From CAZOGW01 sp964579415 (GTDB lineage Bacteria > Actinomycetota > Acidimicrobiia > Spongiisociales > UBA5794): 64,000 nt of DNA. A program made the position numbers and the translations under genes. Numbering within the stretch: position 1 is the first letter of the stretch; the number at the start of each line of letters is the position of its first letter. The stretch covers positions 1 through 64,000 of the forward strand of contig CAZOGW010000005.1 in the NCBI GenBank assembly GCA_964579415.1, in the 5' to 3' direction. Positions 17,154 through 25,914 of this stretch are shown here, in pieces. A model generated the notes under the pieces. It did no database searches. It saw only the letters and a program-made list of their open reading frames with translations, and was not told the DNA's origin.

Positions 17154-18283
17154 ACGACGACACCCTGGAGAGGAGCCTCCGCGAGACGCTCACCGCCGTG
17201 GCCGTCACCACCGAGGTGAAGGATCGCTGGAACGAGATCGCCGCAGCCCCGGTGCCGGCTCGCCGCGAGCGCCGGCCTCTGCTCATCGCCACCGCTGCGT
17301 TCGCCGTGGTCCTGGTGACGGTCGGGTCGTTCGCCCTCGTCTCCACTCTCATCGGCGGGGACCGGGACTTCGCCTCACCTCCTCTCGATCCCGCCGAGAC
17401 CACCAGCGTGTCGAAGCTCCGCTACCCCGTGCCGGGGTATATCCCCGCCGGAGCCGACGAGGTGTGGGCGCAGATCCCGGTGCGCGATCCCGCATCGCCG
17501 TCAGTGGTGACCGCTGTGCTGGGCCGGCGCACATCGCTCGACGGCGGGGGGTTCGGCGCGGACATCGAAGAGATAACCGCCGTCCACGTCCGTCGCAGCG
17601 TCCCCGAGGACGCCACCGCGGAGGGCGAGATCGTCGCGGTGGGGGACAGGGAGGTGCGGCTCACCGAAGGTGCCCTCACCGGATCGGTGGGCGTGATGTG
17701 GACCGACGGCGACGTCACCGCCATCGTCGGGGTGTCCGACGGCGATGTCGACCGCGCTCTCGATACCGTCGCCGGCGTGTCGTGGAGCGGAGACGATCCC
17801 ACCGTTCCCGGGGCGGTAGTCGTCGACCCGCCGGAAGGACTCGAACTGATCGCCGAGCCGATCGTGACCAGCGACGTGCCCGGTCCCATGGTGACCATGC
17901 AGTGGGACGACGCCATCCCGCCGGCAACGGTGCCGGGCGCCCCGCCCCCGATGGTCGACGTGCTGCAGATCGACGTCTGGGTGTCGGAGGACAGCCCCGA
18001 AATCCTGCTGGCGCCACATCCCGTCGCCCAGTCCTTCGAGCTGCGCGGCCGCCCCGCCTACCTCGTGTGGAGCCGCGACTACTCCTCAGTCATCTGGGAG
18101 GAAGCTCCCGGTTTCACCGTCACCGTCTCCGGCTGGCTCACCGATACCACCGAACTGATCCGCATCGCCGAGAACGTCGAGTTCACCGACGAGGAGACGT
18201 GGTACGCCATGTTCGACCTCGACGGTGAGCCCGGCGTCCCCCCGACGATGAGCGAGACGACGTCGATGAATGTCGGCGGCTGA
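17150..18283 (+). CDS. Membrane-anchored partner of the ECF sigma factor (putative anti-sigma)
   Basis: A 377-residue protein with a short cytoplasmic N-terminus (about 1-42), one membrane helix (about 43-68, LLIATAAFAVVLVTVGSFALV) and a long extracytoplasmic domain without recognised motifs. The arrangement (small cytoplasmic part, one helix, translational coupling to an ECF sigma gene) is that of an anti-sigma factor, but no zinc-type HxxxCxxC motif is present, so this rests on context. Confidence 0.7.
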   Translation: MNDDTLERSLRETLTAVAVTTEVKDRWNEIAAAPVPARRERRPLLIATAAFAVVLVTVGSFALVSTLIGGDRDFASPPLDPAETTSVSKLRYPVPGYIPAGADEVWAQIPVRDPASPSVVTAVLGRRTSLDGGGFGADIEEITAVHVRRSVPEDATAEGEIVAVGDREVRLTEGALTGSVGVMWTDGDVTAIVGVSDGDVDRALDTVAGVSWSGDDPTVPGAVVVDPPEGLELIAEPIVTSDVPGPMVTMQWDDAIPPATVPGAPPPMVDVLQIDVWVSEDSPEILLAPHPVAQSFELRGRPAYLVWSRDYSSVIWEEAPGFTVTVSGWLTDTTELIRIAENVEFTDEETWYAMFDLDGEPGVPPTMSETTSMNVGG

Positions 18284-18308
18284 CCGGAGACGAATAGCTC
18301 GATTTCGT

Positions 18309-18626
18309 CCTCCCCCGCCGCTTCGGCGGCGGGGGAGGTGGATGATCGACTGGCCTGGCGATTTCATCCTCCCCCGCCCGAAGGGGGAGGTGGCAGCCCG
18401 GCAGCTTTGGGCCGGCTGTCGGAGGGGGTCTTCGTCCGAGGTCCGTGTTGAGCTTGCCCCGAGTCGGTGCAGGGTACGCGATGAAGACCCCCCTCCCCCC
18501 TGCCTCCGCAAAGCCTCCGTCAGGGGTACTCCCCCCGCAAAGCCGGGGGGAGATGAAGAAGGCGCACTCGACCCGCCCTTCGCAAAGCCCCGGGCGGGCC
18601 ACTCCCCCCCGGCAGAGCCGGGGGAG
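18309..18626. repeat. Cluster of GC-rich palindromes (gene-free 366-base region)
   Basis: Between the stop at 18283 and 18649 there is no gene but at least five palindromes. 18309-18338: 13-bp arms CCTCCCCCGCCGC with a TTCG tetraloop. 18368-18390: CCTCCCCC / GGGGGAGG, followed by an imperfect stem at about 18393-18419. 18529-18552: CTCCCCCCG / CGGGGGGAG. 18572-18598: CCCGCCC / GGGCGGG. 18602-18626: CTCCCCC / GGGGGAG. Loops repeatedly contain GCAAAGCC or GCAGAGCC. This resembles a degenerate REP/BIME-like element block and may also stop transcription from both sides. Confidence 0.7.
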
Positions 18627-18648
18627 ACGGAGTCCGCTCCACTTCCTC

Positions 18649-18951
18649 TCAGGTCTTGATGATCACTTCGAACTCGAGAAGCTCGGAGCCGGTGCCGACC
18701 GGGCCCTGGGTGTGGTGCTGGGCGTGGCCCTGGCCGAAGGCGTCACTCTGGCGCCATGCCTGGAAAGCCTCGTCGGAGGCCCAGCGGGTGTAGACGTAGT
18801 ACGTGTTGCGCCCATCGGTGGGGCGGAGCAGCTCGAACCCCTCGAACCCGTCGACGCCGTCGATGGCGCCGGCCCTATGGGCGAACCGCTCCTCCAGCAC
18901 CTCGCCCATGCCCTCGGGCACCTCGATGGCGTTGATCCTGACCACACTCAT
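18649..18951 (-). CDS. mhuD: MhuD-type haem-degrading monooxygenase (ABM fold)
   Basis: A 100-residue antibiotic-biosynthesis-monooxygenase fold protein closely resembling mycobacterial MhuD, which splits haem to mycobilin and frees iron without releasing CO. The start VRINAIEVP, RFAHRAG, GFELLRP and SDEAFQAW match it along the length. Asn7, Arg26 and Trp66 fall at the same numbers; the haem-ligand His is at about 76 because of a one-residue insertion (a second candidate is His79). The start at 18951 is used because AAGGAG lies 6 bases upstream. No haem uptake genes are nearby, so cytoplasmic iron recovery is inferred. Confidence 0.82.
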   Translation of the reverse strand: MSVVRINAIEVPEGMGEVLEERFAHRAGAIDGVDGFEGFELLRPTDGRNTYYVYTRWASDEAFQAWRQSDAFGQGHAQHHTQGPVGTGSELLEFEVIIKT

Positions 18952-19110
18952 AACAAGCTCCTTCACGACCGTGGTCCGACACTAACCGGAGGTGTGCACA
19001 GCCCGGCCATTCACCGTCGAGATTGTTCGGTGACATTTGAAATGCCGTCTCGCGAACAAATTTGCCGAAACCGGTTGCACCATCCGCTGTCCCGCACCTA
19101 AGGTTGTAAA

Positions 19111-19132
19111 CGTTATCGAAATCGTTATCGAA
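19111..19132. promoter_or_regulatory. Direct repeat, candidate LacI-family operator
   Basis: CGTTATCGAA occurs twice, at 19111-19120 and 19123-19132, with a 12-base period; AACGTT at 19109-19114 is palindromic. It lies 47-68 bases before the LacI-family gene, so autoregulation is likely. Confidence 0.5.
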
Positions 19133-19178
19133 CTCGCCGCAACGATGACGAGACGGTTCTGATGACGGGAGCAGTCGG

Positions 19179-20186
19179 TTGGTCAACGGTCGTATCACCA
19201 TCGGCGATGTCGCCGCCGAGGCGGGAGTCTCGATAGCGACGGTGTCGCGTGTGGTCAACGGACGCTACGGCGTCGCCGAGGGAACCACGGCAAGGGTCCA
19301 GGCCGTCATCGACCAACTCGGCTACGAGTCGAGCCTGGTCGCCCGCAGCCTTCGCAGCCGCCGCACCAACGTCGTTGGCATCGTCGTCTCCGACATCGAG
19401 CCCTTCAGCGCCGAGCTCCTCAAGGGTGCCGCACTGGCGCTGCACGAGACGGGATACGAGCTCATCGTGTACTCCGGTGGCGGCCACGTCGGCGACGATG
19501 TGGGTTGGGAGCGGCGCTACCTGTCCCGGGTGAGCGGCACCCTCACCGACGGCAACATCCTCGTCACACCGACGGTCGTCGACGTCCCCGCCGGGCATCC
19601 CGTCGTCGCCGTAGACCCGCACGCCGGGGCCTCCGGCCTACCCACCGTTGACTCGCACAACCTGCAGGGCGCGGTGACCGCCACCCGCCACCTCGTCGAG
19701 TTGGGTCATCGCCGCATCGGGTTCCTTGCCGGCCGTCCCGACCTGGAGTCGGCGCGGCTCCGCGAGCAGGGCTACCGGCGTGCCCTCGACGAGGCCGGCA
19801 TCGACTTCGACCCCGACCTGGTACTCGTCGGCGGCTACCGGCCCGAGACGGCGGAGGAGCCGGCGCACCGCCTCCTCGACCGGCCCGACCGGCCCAGCGC
19901 GGTCTTCGCCGCCAACGACCTCTCCGCCATCCAGACGATGGAGGTGGCACGTCGCCTCGGCCTGTCGGTTCCCGAGGACCTTTCCCTCGTCGGGTTCGAC
20001 AACATTCCCGAGTCGGCCCTCACCGACCCTCCCCTCACCACGATCGACCAGTCGATCCAGCAGATGGGCTTCGAGGCTGTGCGACTCCTCATCGAGCTCA
20101 TCGCAGATCCCGCACGCGAGCCCGTGCATCTGACCCTGCCCACCGAGTTGGTGGTCCGGCAGTCGAGCCGGCCACCCCGCGACTGA
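19179..20186 (+). CDS. LacI-family transcriptional regulator
   Basis: A 335-residue regulator with an N-terminal helix-turn-helix (ITIGDVAAEAGVSIATVSRVV at about residues 5-25), a hinge region (SLVARSLRSRRTNVVG), and a periplasmic-binding-protein-like sensor with HRRIGFLAGRPDLESARLR and PSAVFAANDLSA. TTG 19179 is the best start, with GGGAG about 8 bases upstream. It precedes an importer and a GH3 glucosidase, so it probably represses uptake of a beta-linked oligosaccharide until its ligand binds. Confidence 0.9.
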   Translation: MVNGRITIGDVAAEAGVSIATVSRVVNGRYGVAEGTTARVQAVIDQLGYESSLVARSLRSRRTNVVGIVVSDIEPFSAELLKGAALALHETGYELIVYSGGGHVGDDVGWERRYLSRVSGTLTDGNILVTPTVVDVPAGHPVVAVDPHAGASGLPTVDSHNLQGAVTATRHLVELGHRRIGFLAGRPDLESARLREQGYRRALDEAGIDFDPDLVLVGGYRPETAEEPAHRLLDRPDRPSAVFAANDLSAIQTMEVARRLGLSVPEDLSLVGFDNIPESALTDPPLTTIDQSIQQMGFEAVRLLIELIADPAREPVHLTLPTELVVRQSSRPPRD

Positions 20187-20234
20187 GAACAGACGGAAGG
20201 AAACGCCATGTACTTGTCAGGAAGGAGCGAGCAC

Positions 20235-21608
20235 ATGAACCGACGAATGAGGCGCCTGGCGGCACTGCTGGCGGTGCTGGCACTGGTCCTCGCCGCCTGC
20301 GGCGGGGGCGATTCCGGGGGGACCGAAGCCCCGGACGAGACCCCGACGGAACCGCCCGGCACCGAGGCGCCCGGCGGCGACACCACCCAGGCACCGGCGA
20401 CGGATGCCCCGGAGACGACGGAGGCCGGCCCTGAGCCGGTGACCATCGAGTGGTGGCACCTTCAGCACCAGGACCCGATGCTGTCGGTGTGGCAGGAGAT
20501 CGCCGACGCCTACGTGGCGGAGAACCCGCATGTAACCATCGACATCAACTTCCAGGAGAACGAAGCGCTGAAGACGGCGCTGGAGCTGCGCCTGCAGGCC
20601 GACGATCCGCCCGACATCTTCCAGTCCTGGGGTGGAGGCGGACTCGCCGCACAGGCGGAGGCCGGGCTGGTACAGGACATCACCGCGGCGTCGGCGGGCT
20701 TCACCGACCAGCTCGGTGAGGGGGCGCTCAAGCTCTTCCAGGTCGACGGTGCCCAGTACGCCATCCCGTACAACATGGGCATGGTCGGCTTCTGGTACAA
20801 CACCGACCTGTTCGCTCAGGCCGGCATCGAGGAGCCGCCCACCACATGGGAGGACTTCCTCACCACGGTGCAGCTCCTGCAGGACGCCGGAATCACGCCC
20901 ATCGCCGTCGGCGCCGGCGACAAGTGGCCCGCCCACTTCTACTACTCGTACCTGCTGTTGCGCCTCGGCGGCCAGGCCAAGTTCGAGGAGGCGGCGGCCA
21001 CCGGCAACTTCAACTTCCCCGAGTACATCGAGGCGGGCAACCAGCTCAAGGAGCTGATCGACCTCGAGCCGTTCCAGGAGGGTTTCCTCGCCGCCACCTG
21101 GCCCAATGAGGGCGCCACCATCGGCAACGGCCAGGCCGCCATGGACCTGATGGGACAGTGGGCACCGGGCGCCTTCGAGAACGAGTCCGCCAGCGGAGAG
21201 GGCATCACCGACACGCTGGGCTGGTTCACTTTCCCGGCGGTGACCGGCGGAGCCGGGGATGCCAACGACGCGCTCGGCGGCGGTGACGGCTTCGCCGTCG
21301 GCCGCGACGCGCCCCCGGAGGCGGTCGACTTCCTCGGCTATCTCACCAACGTCGACAACGCCATCAAGGCGGCGGAGACGGGCAGCATCCTGCCGGTGAC
21401 CAAGGGCGCCGAGGGGGGAGTCACCGATCCGCACCAGCTCGCCGTCGTCGAGGGCATGGGCCGAGCCAACTATGTCCAGCTCTACCTCGACCAGTACTTC
21501 TCCCCGGAGTTGGGGGGCGTCATCAACGACAACGTCCAGTTCTTCTTCGCGGGTGAGATCACCTCGGAGGAACTGGCCCAGGCCATCACCGACGGGGCAG
21601 GCGGCTGA
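20235..21608 (+). CDS. ABC transporter sugar-binding lipoprotein
   Basis: A 457-residue extracellular solute-binding protein of the CUT1 sugar group. The signal ends in the lipobox VLAAC near residue 20, followed by a Gly/Glu/Pro linker, TIEWWHLQHQDP, then AIPYNMGMVGFWYNTDLFAQAG and the C-terminal lobe. Two starts have ribosome sites: ATG 20208 (GGAAGG upstream) and ATG 20235 (GGAAGGAG, 7 bases upstream). 20235 gives the better signal peptide. It is separated from the permease genes by a strong hairpin, which could raise its level relative to them. Substrate inferred to be an oligosaccharide handled by the downstream glucosidase. Confidence 0.9.
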   Translation: MNRRMRRLAALLAVLALVLAACGGGDSGGTEAPDETPTEPPGTEAPGGDTTQAPATDAPETTEAGPEPVTIEWWHLQHQDPMLSVWQEIADAYVAENPHVTIDINFQENEALKTALELRLQADDPPDIFQSWGGGGLAAQAEAGLVQDITAASAGFTDQLGEGALKLFQVDGAQYAIPYNMGMVGFWYNTDLFAQAGIEEPPTTWEDFLTTVQLLQDAGITPIAVGAGDKWPAHFYYSYLLLRLGGQAKFEEAAATGNFNFPEYIEAGNQLKELIDLEPFQEGFLAATWPNEGATIGNGQAAMDLMGQWAPGAFENESASGEGITDTLGWFTFPAVTGGAGDANDALGGGDGFAVGRDAPPEAVDFLGYLTNVDNAIKAAETGSILPVTKGAEGGVTDPHQLAVVEGMGRANYVQLYLDQYFSPELGGVINDNVQFFFAGEITSEELAQAITDGAGG

Positions 21609-21632
21609 GCAGGCTGCCCGCGAGAACGAGGG

Positions 21633-21663
21633 GGGGCGGGACGTTGCGGCGACGTCCCGCCCC
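21633..21663 (+). terminator. Intercistronic hairpin between binding protein and permeases
   Basis: Perfect 12-bp arms GGGGCGGGACGT (21633-21644) and ACGTCCCGCCCC (21652-21663) with a 7-base loop. A partial terminator or mRNA stabiliser here would let the binding protein be made in excess over the permeases. Confidence 0.7.
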
Positions 21664-21723
21664 GCTCTCTACTTCGCCGGCGGGACACGATCGCGGTGCT
21701 GTTGACCGTGGTGGCAGCGGCCG

Positions 21724-21758
21724 GTATCCAGTAGCCAGTATCCAGTAGCCAGTACTCC
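21724..21758 (+). repeat. GTA-heptamer array, locus 2 (5 units)
   Basis: Five units without a break: GTATCCA, GTAGCCA, GTATCCA, GTAGCCA, GTACTCC. It ends 15 bases before the GTG of the first permease gene, so it lies in that gene's leader. Confidence 0.85.
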
Positions 21759-21773
21759 CGAGAGGTCGTACAC

Positions 21774-22709
21774 GTGACGAGCACCCAGGCCCGGGTTGGC
21801 GCGAAGCGCCAGGTGAGCGTGACACGCCGCCGCTGGCCGGTGGTGCTGGCGTTCCTGGCGCCGGCGCTGGTGCTCTACATCGTCTTCGTCCTCATCCCGG
21901 TGGCGCAAGGCATCCGCTTCAGCGGCTACGCGTGGAACGGCCTGGGGCCGCTCACCGACTGGGTGGGCCTCGACAACTTCCGTCGCGCCTTCGCCGACTC
22001 GACGTTCCGCTCCGCCCTGTGGCACAACATCGTCATCATCGTCCTGTCGCTGGCCCTGCAGCTCCCCTTCGCCTTCGGCCTGGCGGTGCTCCTCAACCAA
22101 CGTCTCAGGGGCCGGGCGCTGTTGCGCACCTTCTTCTTCGCCCCGTATGTGCTGGCGGAGGTGATCACCGCGGTGGTGTGGAAGCAGATGCTCCAGCCGG
22201 GGAGCCTCGTCGATGCTGTGTTCGACGGGCTCGGCCTGGACAGCTTCCGGCAGCTCTGGTTGGCCGACCCTGACTTCGTTCTCTACACCGTGTTCTTCGT
22301 GGTCACCTGGAAATACTTCGGGTTCCACATGATCCTCATGCTCGCCGGCCTGCAGCAGATACCCGCCGAGCTCACCGACGCTGCAGCCATCGACGGCGCC
22401 GGGTGGTGGCAGTCGCTGCGCCATGTCACCATCCCCCTGCTGCGCCCCGCCCTCACAGTGTCGGTGTTCTTGTCGGTCATCGGCTCGCTGCAGCTCTTCG
22501 ACCTGGTCTGGGTGATGACCAAAGGTGGCCCCATCGACGCGTCGGAGACCATGGCCACCTACATGATCGACGCCGCCTTCCGTAGCAAGCTGTTCGGGTA
22601 CGCCAACGCCATCTCCGTGATCATCTTCGTCCTGTCGCTACCGGTGGCCATCGTCTACCAGCGCTTCGTGGTCCGTGGCGGGCTCGAGCAGGAGAGGGCA
22701 CTGACGTGA
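21774..22709 (+). CDS. Sugar ABC transporter permease (MalF-like)
   Basis: A 311-residue inner-membrane permease of the CUT1 class with about six helices. The EAA loop that contacts the ATPase is at AAAIDGAGWWQSLRHVTIPL near residues 205-225. The GTG start follows GAGAGG. Its stop overlaps the next permease by 4 bases. It forms the channel with the following gene; no ATPase gene is present in the cluster. Confidence 0.92.
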   Translation: MTSTQARVGAKRQVSVTRRRWPVVLAFLAPALVLYIVFVLIPVAQGIRFSGYAWNGLGPLTDWVGLDNFRRAFADSTFRSALWHNIVIIVLSLALQLPFAFGLAVLLNQRLRGRALLRTFFFAPYVLAEVITAVVWKQMLQPGSLVDAVFDGLGLDSFRQLWLADPDFVLYTVFFVVTWKYFGFHMILMLAGLQQIPAELTDAAAIDGAGWWQSLRHVTIPLLRPALTVSVFLSVIGSLQLFDLVWVMTKGGPIDASETMATYMIDAAFRSKLFGYANAISVIIFVLSLPVAIVYQRFVVRGGLEQERALT

Positions 22710-23569
22710 CCGCCACTGCCAGTGCCCGTACCGGGCGCTTCTACCGCAACCGGCGCCTCCTCGCCCACGGCGCCCTCTACGCCGTTGCCCTGGCCGTGCT
22801 GGCGGTGATCATCGTCCCCATCCTGTTCGCTGTCATCGGCGGGTTCCGCACGACCGGTCAGATCGCCTTCGAGCCCGCCGCTCTCCCCGACCCGTGGATC
22901 TTCTCCAACTACGGCAGGGTCCTCACCATGGGCGCCTTCTGGCGCCAGATGCTCAACAGCCTGGTCATCGCCGGCATCACCACCGTCGTGCTGCTGCCGG
23001 CTGCGTCGATGGCGGCTTTCGTCATCTCCCGGTTCCGGTTCCGGGGCAGGGAGGGCATCTACTGGTTGTTCACCGTCGGCCTGCTCTTCCCGCTGGCGGT
23101 GGCGATCCTGCCGCTGTACATCGTCATCCGCCAGATGGGCCTGCTCAGCTCGCCCCTCGGCGTAGCCCTCCCCCAGGCCGCCTTCGCCTTGCCGCTGTCG
23201 ATCGTGGTGCTGCGCCCCTTCTTCCGCAGCATCCCCCGCGAGCTGGAGGAGGCGGCAGCCATCGACGGCTGCGGTCCCTTCCGCTTCTACTGGTCGATCC
23301 TCCTGCCGCTGTCCAGGCCCGTGCTGAGCACCATCGCCGTGCTCACCATCGTGGGGAGTTGGAACGCCTTCCTGCTGCCTCTTGTCGTGCTCGTCGAGCC
23401 GACGTGGTGGACGCTGCCGCTGGGGGTGACCACCTTCTCCGACCGCTACACCAGCGACATCGCCGGGATACTGGCCTTCACCACACTGTCTATGGTTCCG
23501 GCGCTGGTTCTCTATCTCATCGCCGAGAGGCAGATCGTGGCCGGGCTGTCGGGAGGGGTCAAGGGATGA
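22706..23569 (+). CDS. Sugar ABC transporter permease (MalG-like)
   Basis: A 287-residue permease with six helices and the EAA loop AAAIDGCGPFRFYWSILLPL near residues 185-205. It starts at GTG 22706 inside the end of the previous gene and its own end overlaps the ATG of the GH3 gene by 4 bases, so the three are translationally coupled. It needs a shared MsmK-type ATPase encoded elsewhere. Confidence 0.92.
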   Translation: MTATASARTGRFYRNRRLLAHGALYAVALAVLAVIIVPILFAVIGGFRTTGQIAFEPAALPDPWIFSNYGRVLTMGAFWRQMLNSLVIAGITTVVLLPAASMAAFVISRFRFRGREGIYWLFTVGLLFPLAVAILPLYIVIRQMGLLSSPLGVALPQAAFALPLSIVVLRPFFRSIPRELEEAAAIDGCGPFRFYWSILLPLSRPVLSTIAVLTIVGSWNAFLLPLVVLVEPTWWTLPLGVTTFSDRYTSDIAGILAFTTLSMVPALVLYLIAERQIVAGLSGGVKG

Positions 23570-25914
23570 GTGACGCTGTGCTGTATCGGGATGCCGACCG
23601 ACCCGTCGACGAGCGCGTCGACGACCTGCTCTCGCGGATGACCCTCACCGAGAAGGTGGCCCAGCTCGGGAGCGTCTGGGTGTTCCAGCTCATCGACGGC
23701 GCCGGCTTCTCCCCGGCCAAGGCGCAGACACTGCTCGCCTCCGGGCTCGGCCAGGTCACCCGCATCTCAGGGGCGACCAATCTGGGCTCCGTCGCTGCTG
23801 CCGAGTGCGCCAATGCCGTCCAGCGCCACCTCGTCGAGCACACCCGCCTCGGCATCCCCGCCGTGGTCCACGAGGAGATCTGCGCCGGCCTCATGGCCCT
23901 CGAAGCCACCGTGTTCGCCCAGGCCATCGGTCTCGCCTCCACCTGGGAGCCCGAGCTGAGCGAGGCCATGGCCGGCGCCATCCGTCGCCACATGCGGGCC
24001 ACCGGCGCCCACCAGGGGCTGTCTCCGGTGCTCGACATCTGCCGTGACCCTCGCTGGGGGCGCCTCGAGGAGAGCTTTGGCGAGGATCCCCACCTGGTGG
24101 CCCGTATGGGCGCCGCCTTCGTGCGCGGCCTGCAGGGTACGTCCCTGCGGGACGGGGTCGTCGCCACCGCCAAACACTTCGTCGGCTACGGCGCCTCCGA
24201 AGGGGGCATGAACTGGGCGCCTCCTCACATCCCACCCCGGGAGCTCCGGGACGTTTACCTGTACCCCTTCGAGGCGGCCGTCCGCGACGCCGGGCTGCGT
24301 TCCGTGATGCACGCCTACCACGAGCTGGACGGCATCCCCTGTGCCGCCGACCGCGACCTGCTCACCGGGACGCTGCGCGACCTGTGGGGCTTCGACGGGT
24401 ACGTCGTGAGCGACTACTTCGCGGTGCGCCAGCTCGCCGACTATCACAAGCTCGCCGCCGAAGGGCCCGAAGCCGCGGCAATGGCGCTCACCGCGGGGCT
24501 CGACGTCGAGCTGCCCAGCACCGACTGCTACGGGGAGCCGCTGCTGGCTGCCGTCGCCGCCGGCACCGTAGCCGAGGACACCGTCGACACCGCGGTGCGG
24601 CGGGTGCTGCGCACCAAGTTCGACCTGGGTCTCTTCGAGAACCCTTACGTCGACACAGGCGCCGTGCCGGCGTCGGTCGACACCGCGGCGCACCGATCGC
24701 TGGCGGGCCACATCGCCCGCAAGAGCCTCGTCCTGCTCCGCAACGACGGCGTGCTTCCGCTCGCCGCCGGGAGGAAGGTGGCGCTCATCGGGCCCAACGC
24801 CGACGACGCCCGCAACCTCTACGGCGACTACAGCTACCTGGCCCACATCGAGTCGCTCCTCGAGATGCGCAACGGGGGCAATGTCTTCAACATCCCCACG
24901 TCCGCCGGCGCCACGCTCGAGTACGTAGTGGCGTCGGCCCCGTCGGTGCGCGATGCGCTCACCGCACGCCTCGGCCCCGTCGGCTACGCCCGGGGCTGCG
25001 ACGTCAACAGCACCTCGAAGGACGGATTCGCCGAGGCCGTAGCTCTGGCCGCCGCCGCCGACGTGGCCGTGATGGTGATGGGCGACAAGGCCGGCCTCAC
25101 CGACGACACCACCAGCGGCGAGGGGCGCGATCGCACCACCCTCGACCTCCCCGGCGTGCAGGAGCAGCTCGTCCGCGCCGTCGCCGCCACCGGCACCCCG
25201 GTGGTGCTCGTGCTGGTTACGGGCCGGCCCGGCGCCTCCGAGTGGGCACACGACCATGCCGCCGCCGTGCTCCTGGCATGGCTGCCGGGTGAGGAGGGTG
25301 CGGACGCCATCGCCGACGTGCTCACCGGCGCCGCCAACCCCGGTGGGAAGCTCCCCGTGTCGTACCCGCGCCGGGTGGGCCAGGTGCCGGTCTACTACGG
25401 GCACAAGATCTCCGGCGGGCGCTCCCACTGGAAAGGCGACTACGTCGACGCCCCGTCGAGCCCGCTCTATCCCTTCGGGTACGGGCTGAGCTACACCACG
25501 TTCCACGTGGGGGATGTGGCACCGGCGGCGGGGGAGATCCCCTGGAACGGGTCGCTGTCGGTGGCGGCCACCGTCACCAACACCGGCGACCGTTCCGGCG
25601 ACGAGGTGTTACAACTCTACGTCCGCGACCCGCGGGCATCGGTGACCAGACCCGTCCTGGAGCTGAAAGCGTTCGCCCGGGTGGAGCTGGCCCCCGGGGA
25701 AGCGAAGCGCGTCGTCTTCGACGTCCCCGTGGGGCAGCTCGGGTTCCACGGCCGCGACCTGCAGTACGTGGTGGAGCCCGGCGAGATCGAGGTCTTCCTC
25801 GGCACGTCGTCCGCCGACGTCCGGACCGCCGGATCGATCACCGTCGTTCCCGATCCCTCCGGGCTTCCCGTGGAGCAGGTGTTCACCGGCAAGGTGACCG
25901 TCACCCCGGCCTGA
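23566..25914 (+). CDS. GH3-family beta-glycosidase
   Basis: A 782-residue intracellular glycoside hydrolase family 3 enzyme with no signal peptide. The N-terminal TIM-barrel domain has the nucleophile Asp in YVVSDYFAVRQL near residue 282, and RDPRWGRLEESFGEDP and KHFVGYG are conserved. The alpha/beta sandwich domain carries the EGRDRTTLDLPG acid/base region. The C-terminal fibronectin-III-like domain has YPFGYGLSYTTF. It should hydrolyse imported beta-glucosides or xylo-oligosaccharides; the exact sugar is not clear. The frame is open upstream to 22894, but ATG 23566 is supported by coupling and by the start of homology (RVDDLLSRMTLTEKVAQL). Confidence 0.93.
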   Translation: MSDAVLYRDADRPVDERVDDLLSRMTLTEKVAQLGSVWVFQLIDGAGFSPAKAQTLLASGLGQVTRISGATNLGSVAAAECANAVQRHLVEHTRLGIPAVVHEEICAGLMALEATVFAQAIGLASTWEPELSEAMAGAIRRHMRATGAHQGLSPVLDICRDPRWGRLEESFGEDPHLVARMGAAFVRGLQGTSLRDGVVATAKHFVGYGASEGGMNWAPPHIPPRELRDVYLYPFEAAVRDAGLRSVMHAYHELDGIPCAADRDLLTGTLRDLWGFDGYVVSDYFAVRQLADYHKLAAEGPEAAAMALTAGLDVELPSTDCYGEPLLAAVAAGTVAEDTVDTAVRRVLRTKFDLGLFENPYVDTGAVPASVDTAAHRSLAGHIARKSLVLLRNDGVLPLAAGRKVALIGPNADDARNLYGDYSYLAHIESLLEMRNGGNVFNIPTSAGATLEYVVASAPSVRDALTARLGPVGYARGCDVNSTSKDGFAEAVALAAAADVAVMVMGDKAGLTDDTTSGEGRDRTTLDLPGVQEQLVRAVAATGTPVVLVLVTGRPGASEWAHDHAAAVLLAWLPGEEGADAIADVLTGAANPGGKLPVSYPRRVGQVPVYYGHKISGGRSHWKGDYVDAPSSPLYPFGYGLSYTTFHVGDVAPAAGEIPWNGSLSVAATVTNTGDRSGDEVLQLYVRDPRASVTRPVLELKAFARVELAPGEAKRVVFDVPVGQLGFHGRDLQYVVEPGEIEVFLGTSSADVRTAGSITVVPDPSGLPVEQVFTGKVTVTPA

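Noticed and set aside
18309..18626. Palindrome cluster as a replication origin or attachment site
   Set aside because: No DnaA boxes, no integrase, and the arms are GC-rich hairpins more like REP elements or terminators.
22894..23565. Upstream extension of the GH3 gene
   Set aside because: It overlaps the second permease in another frame; homology and 4-base coupling support ATG 23566.
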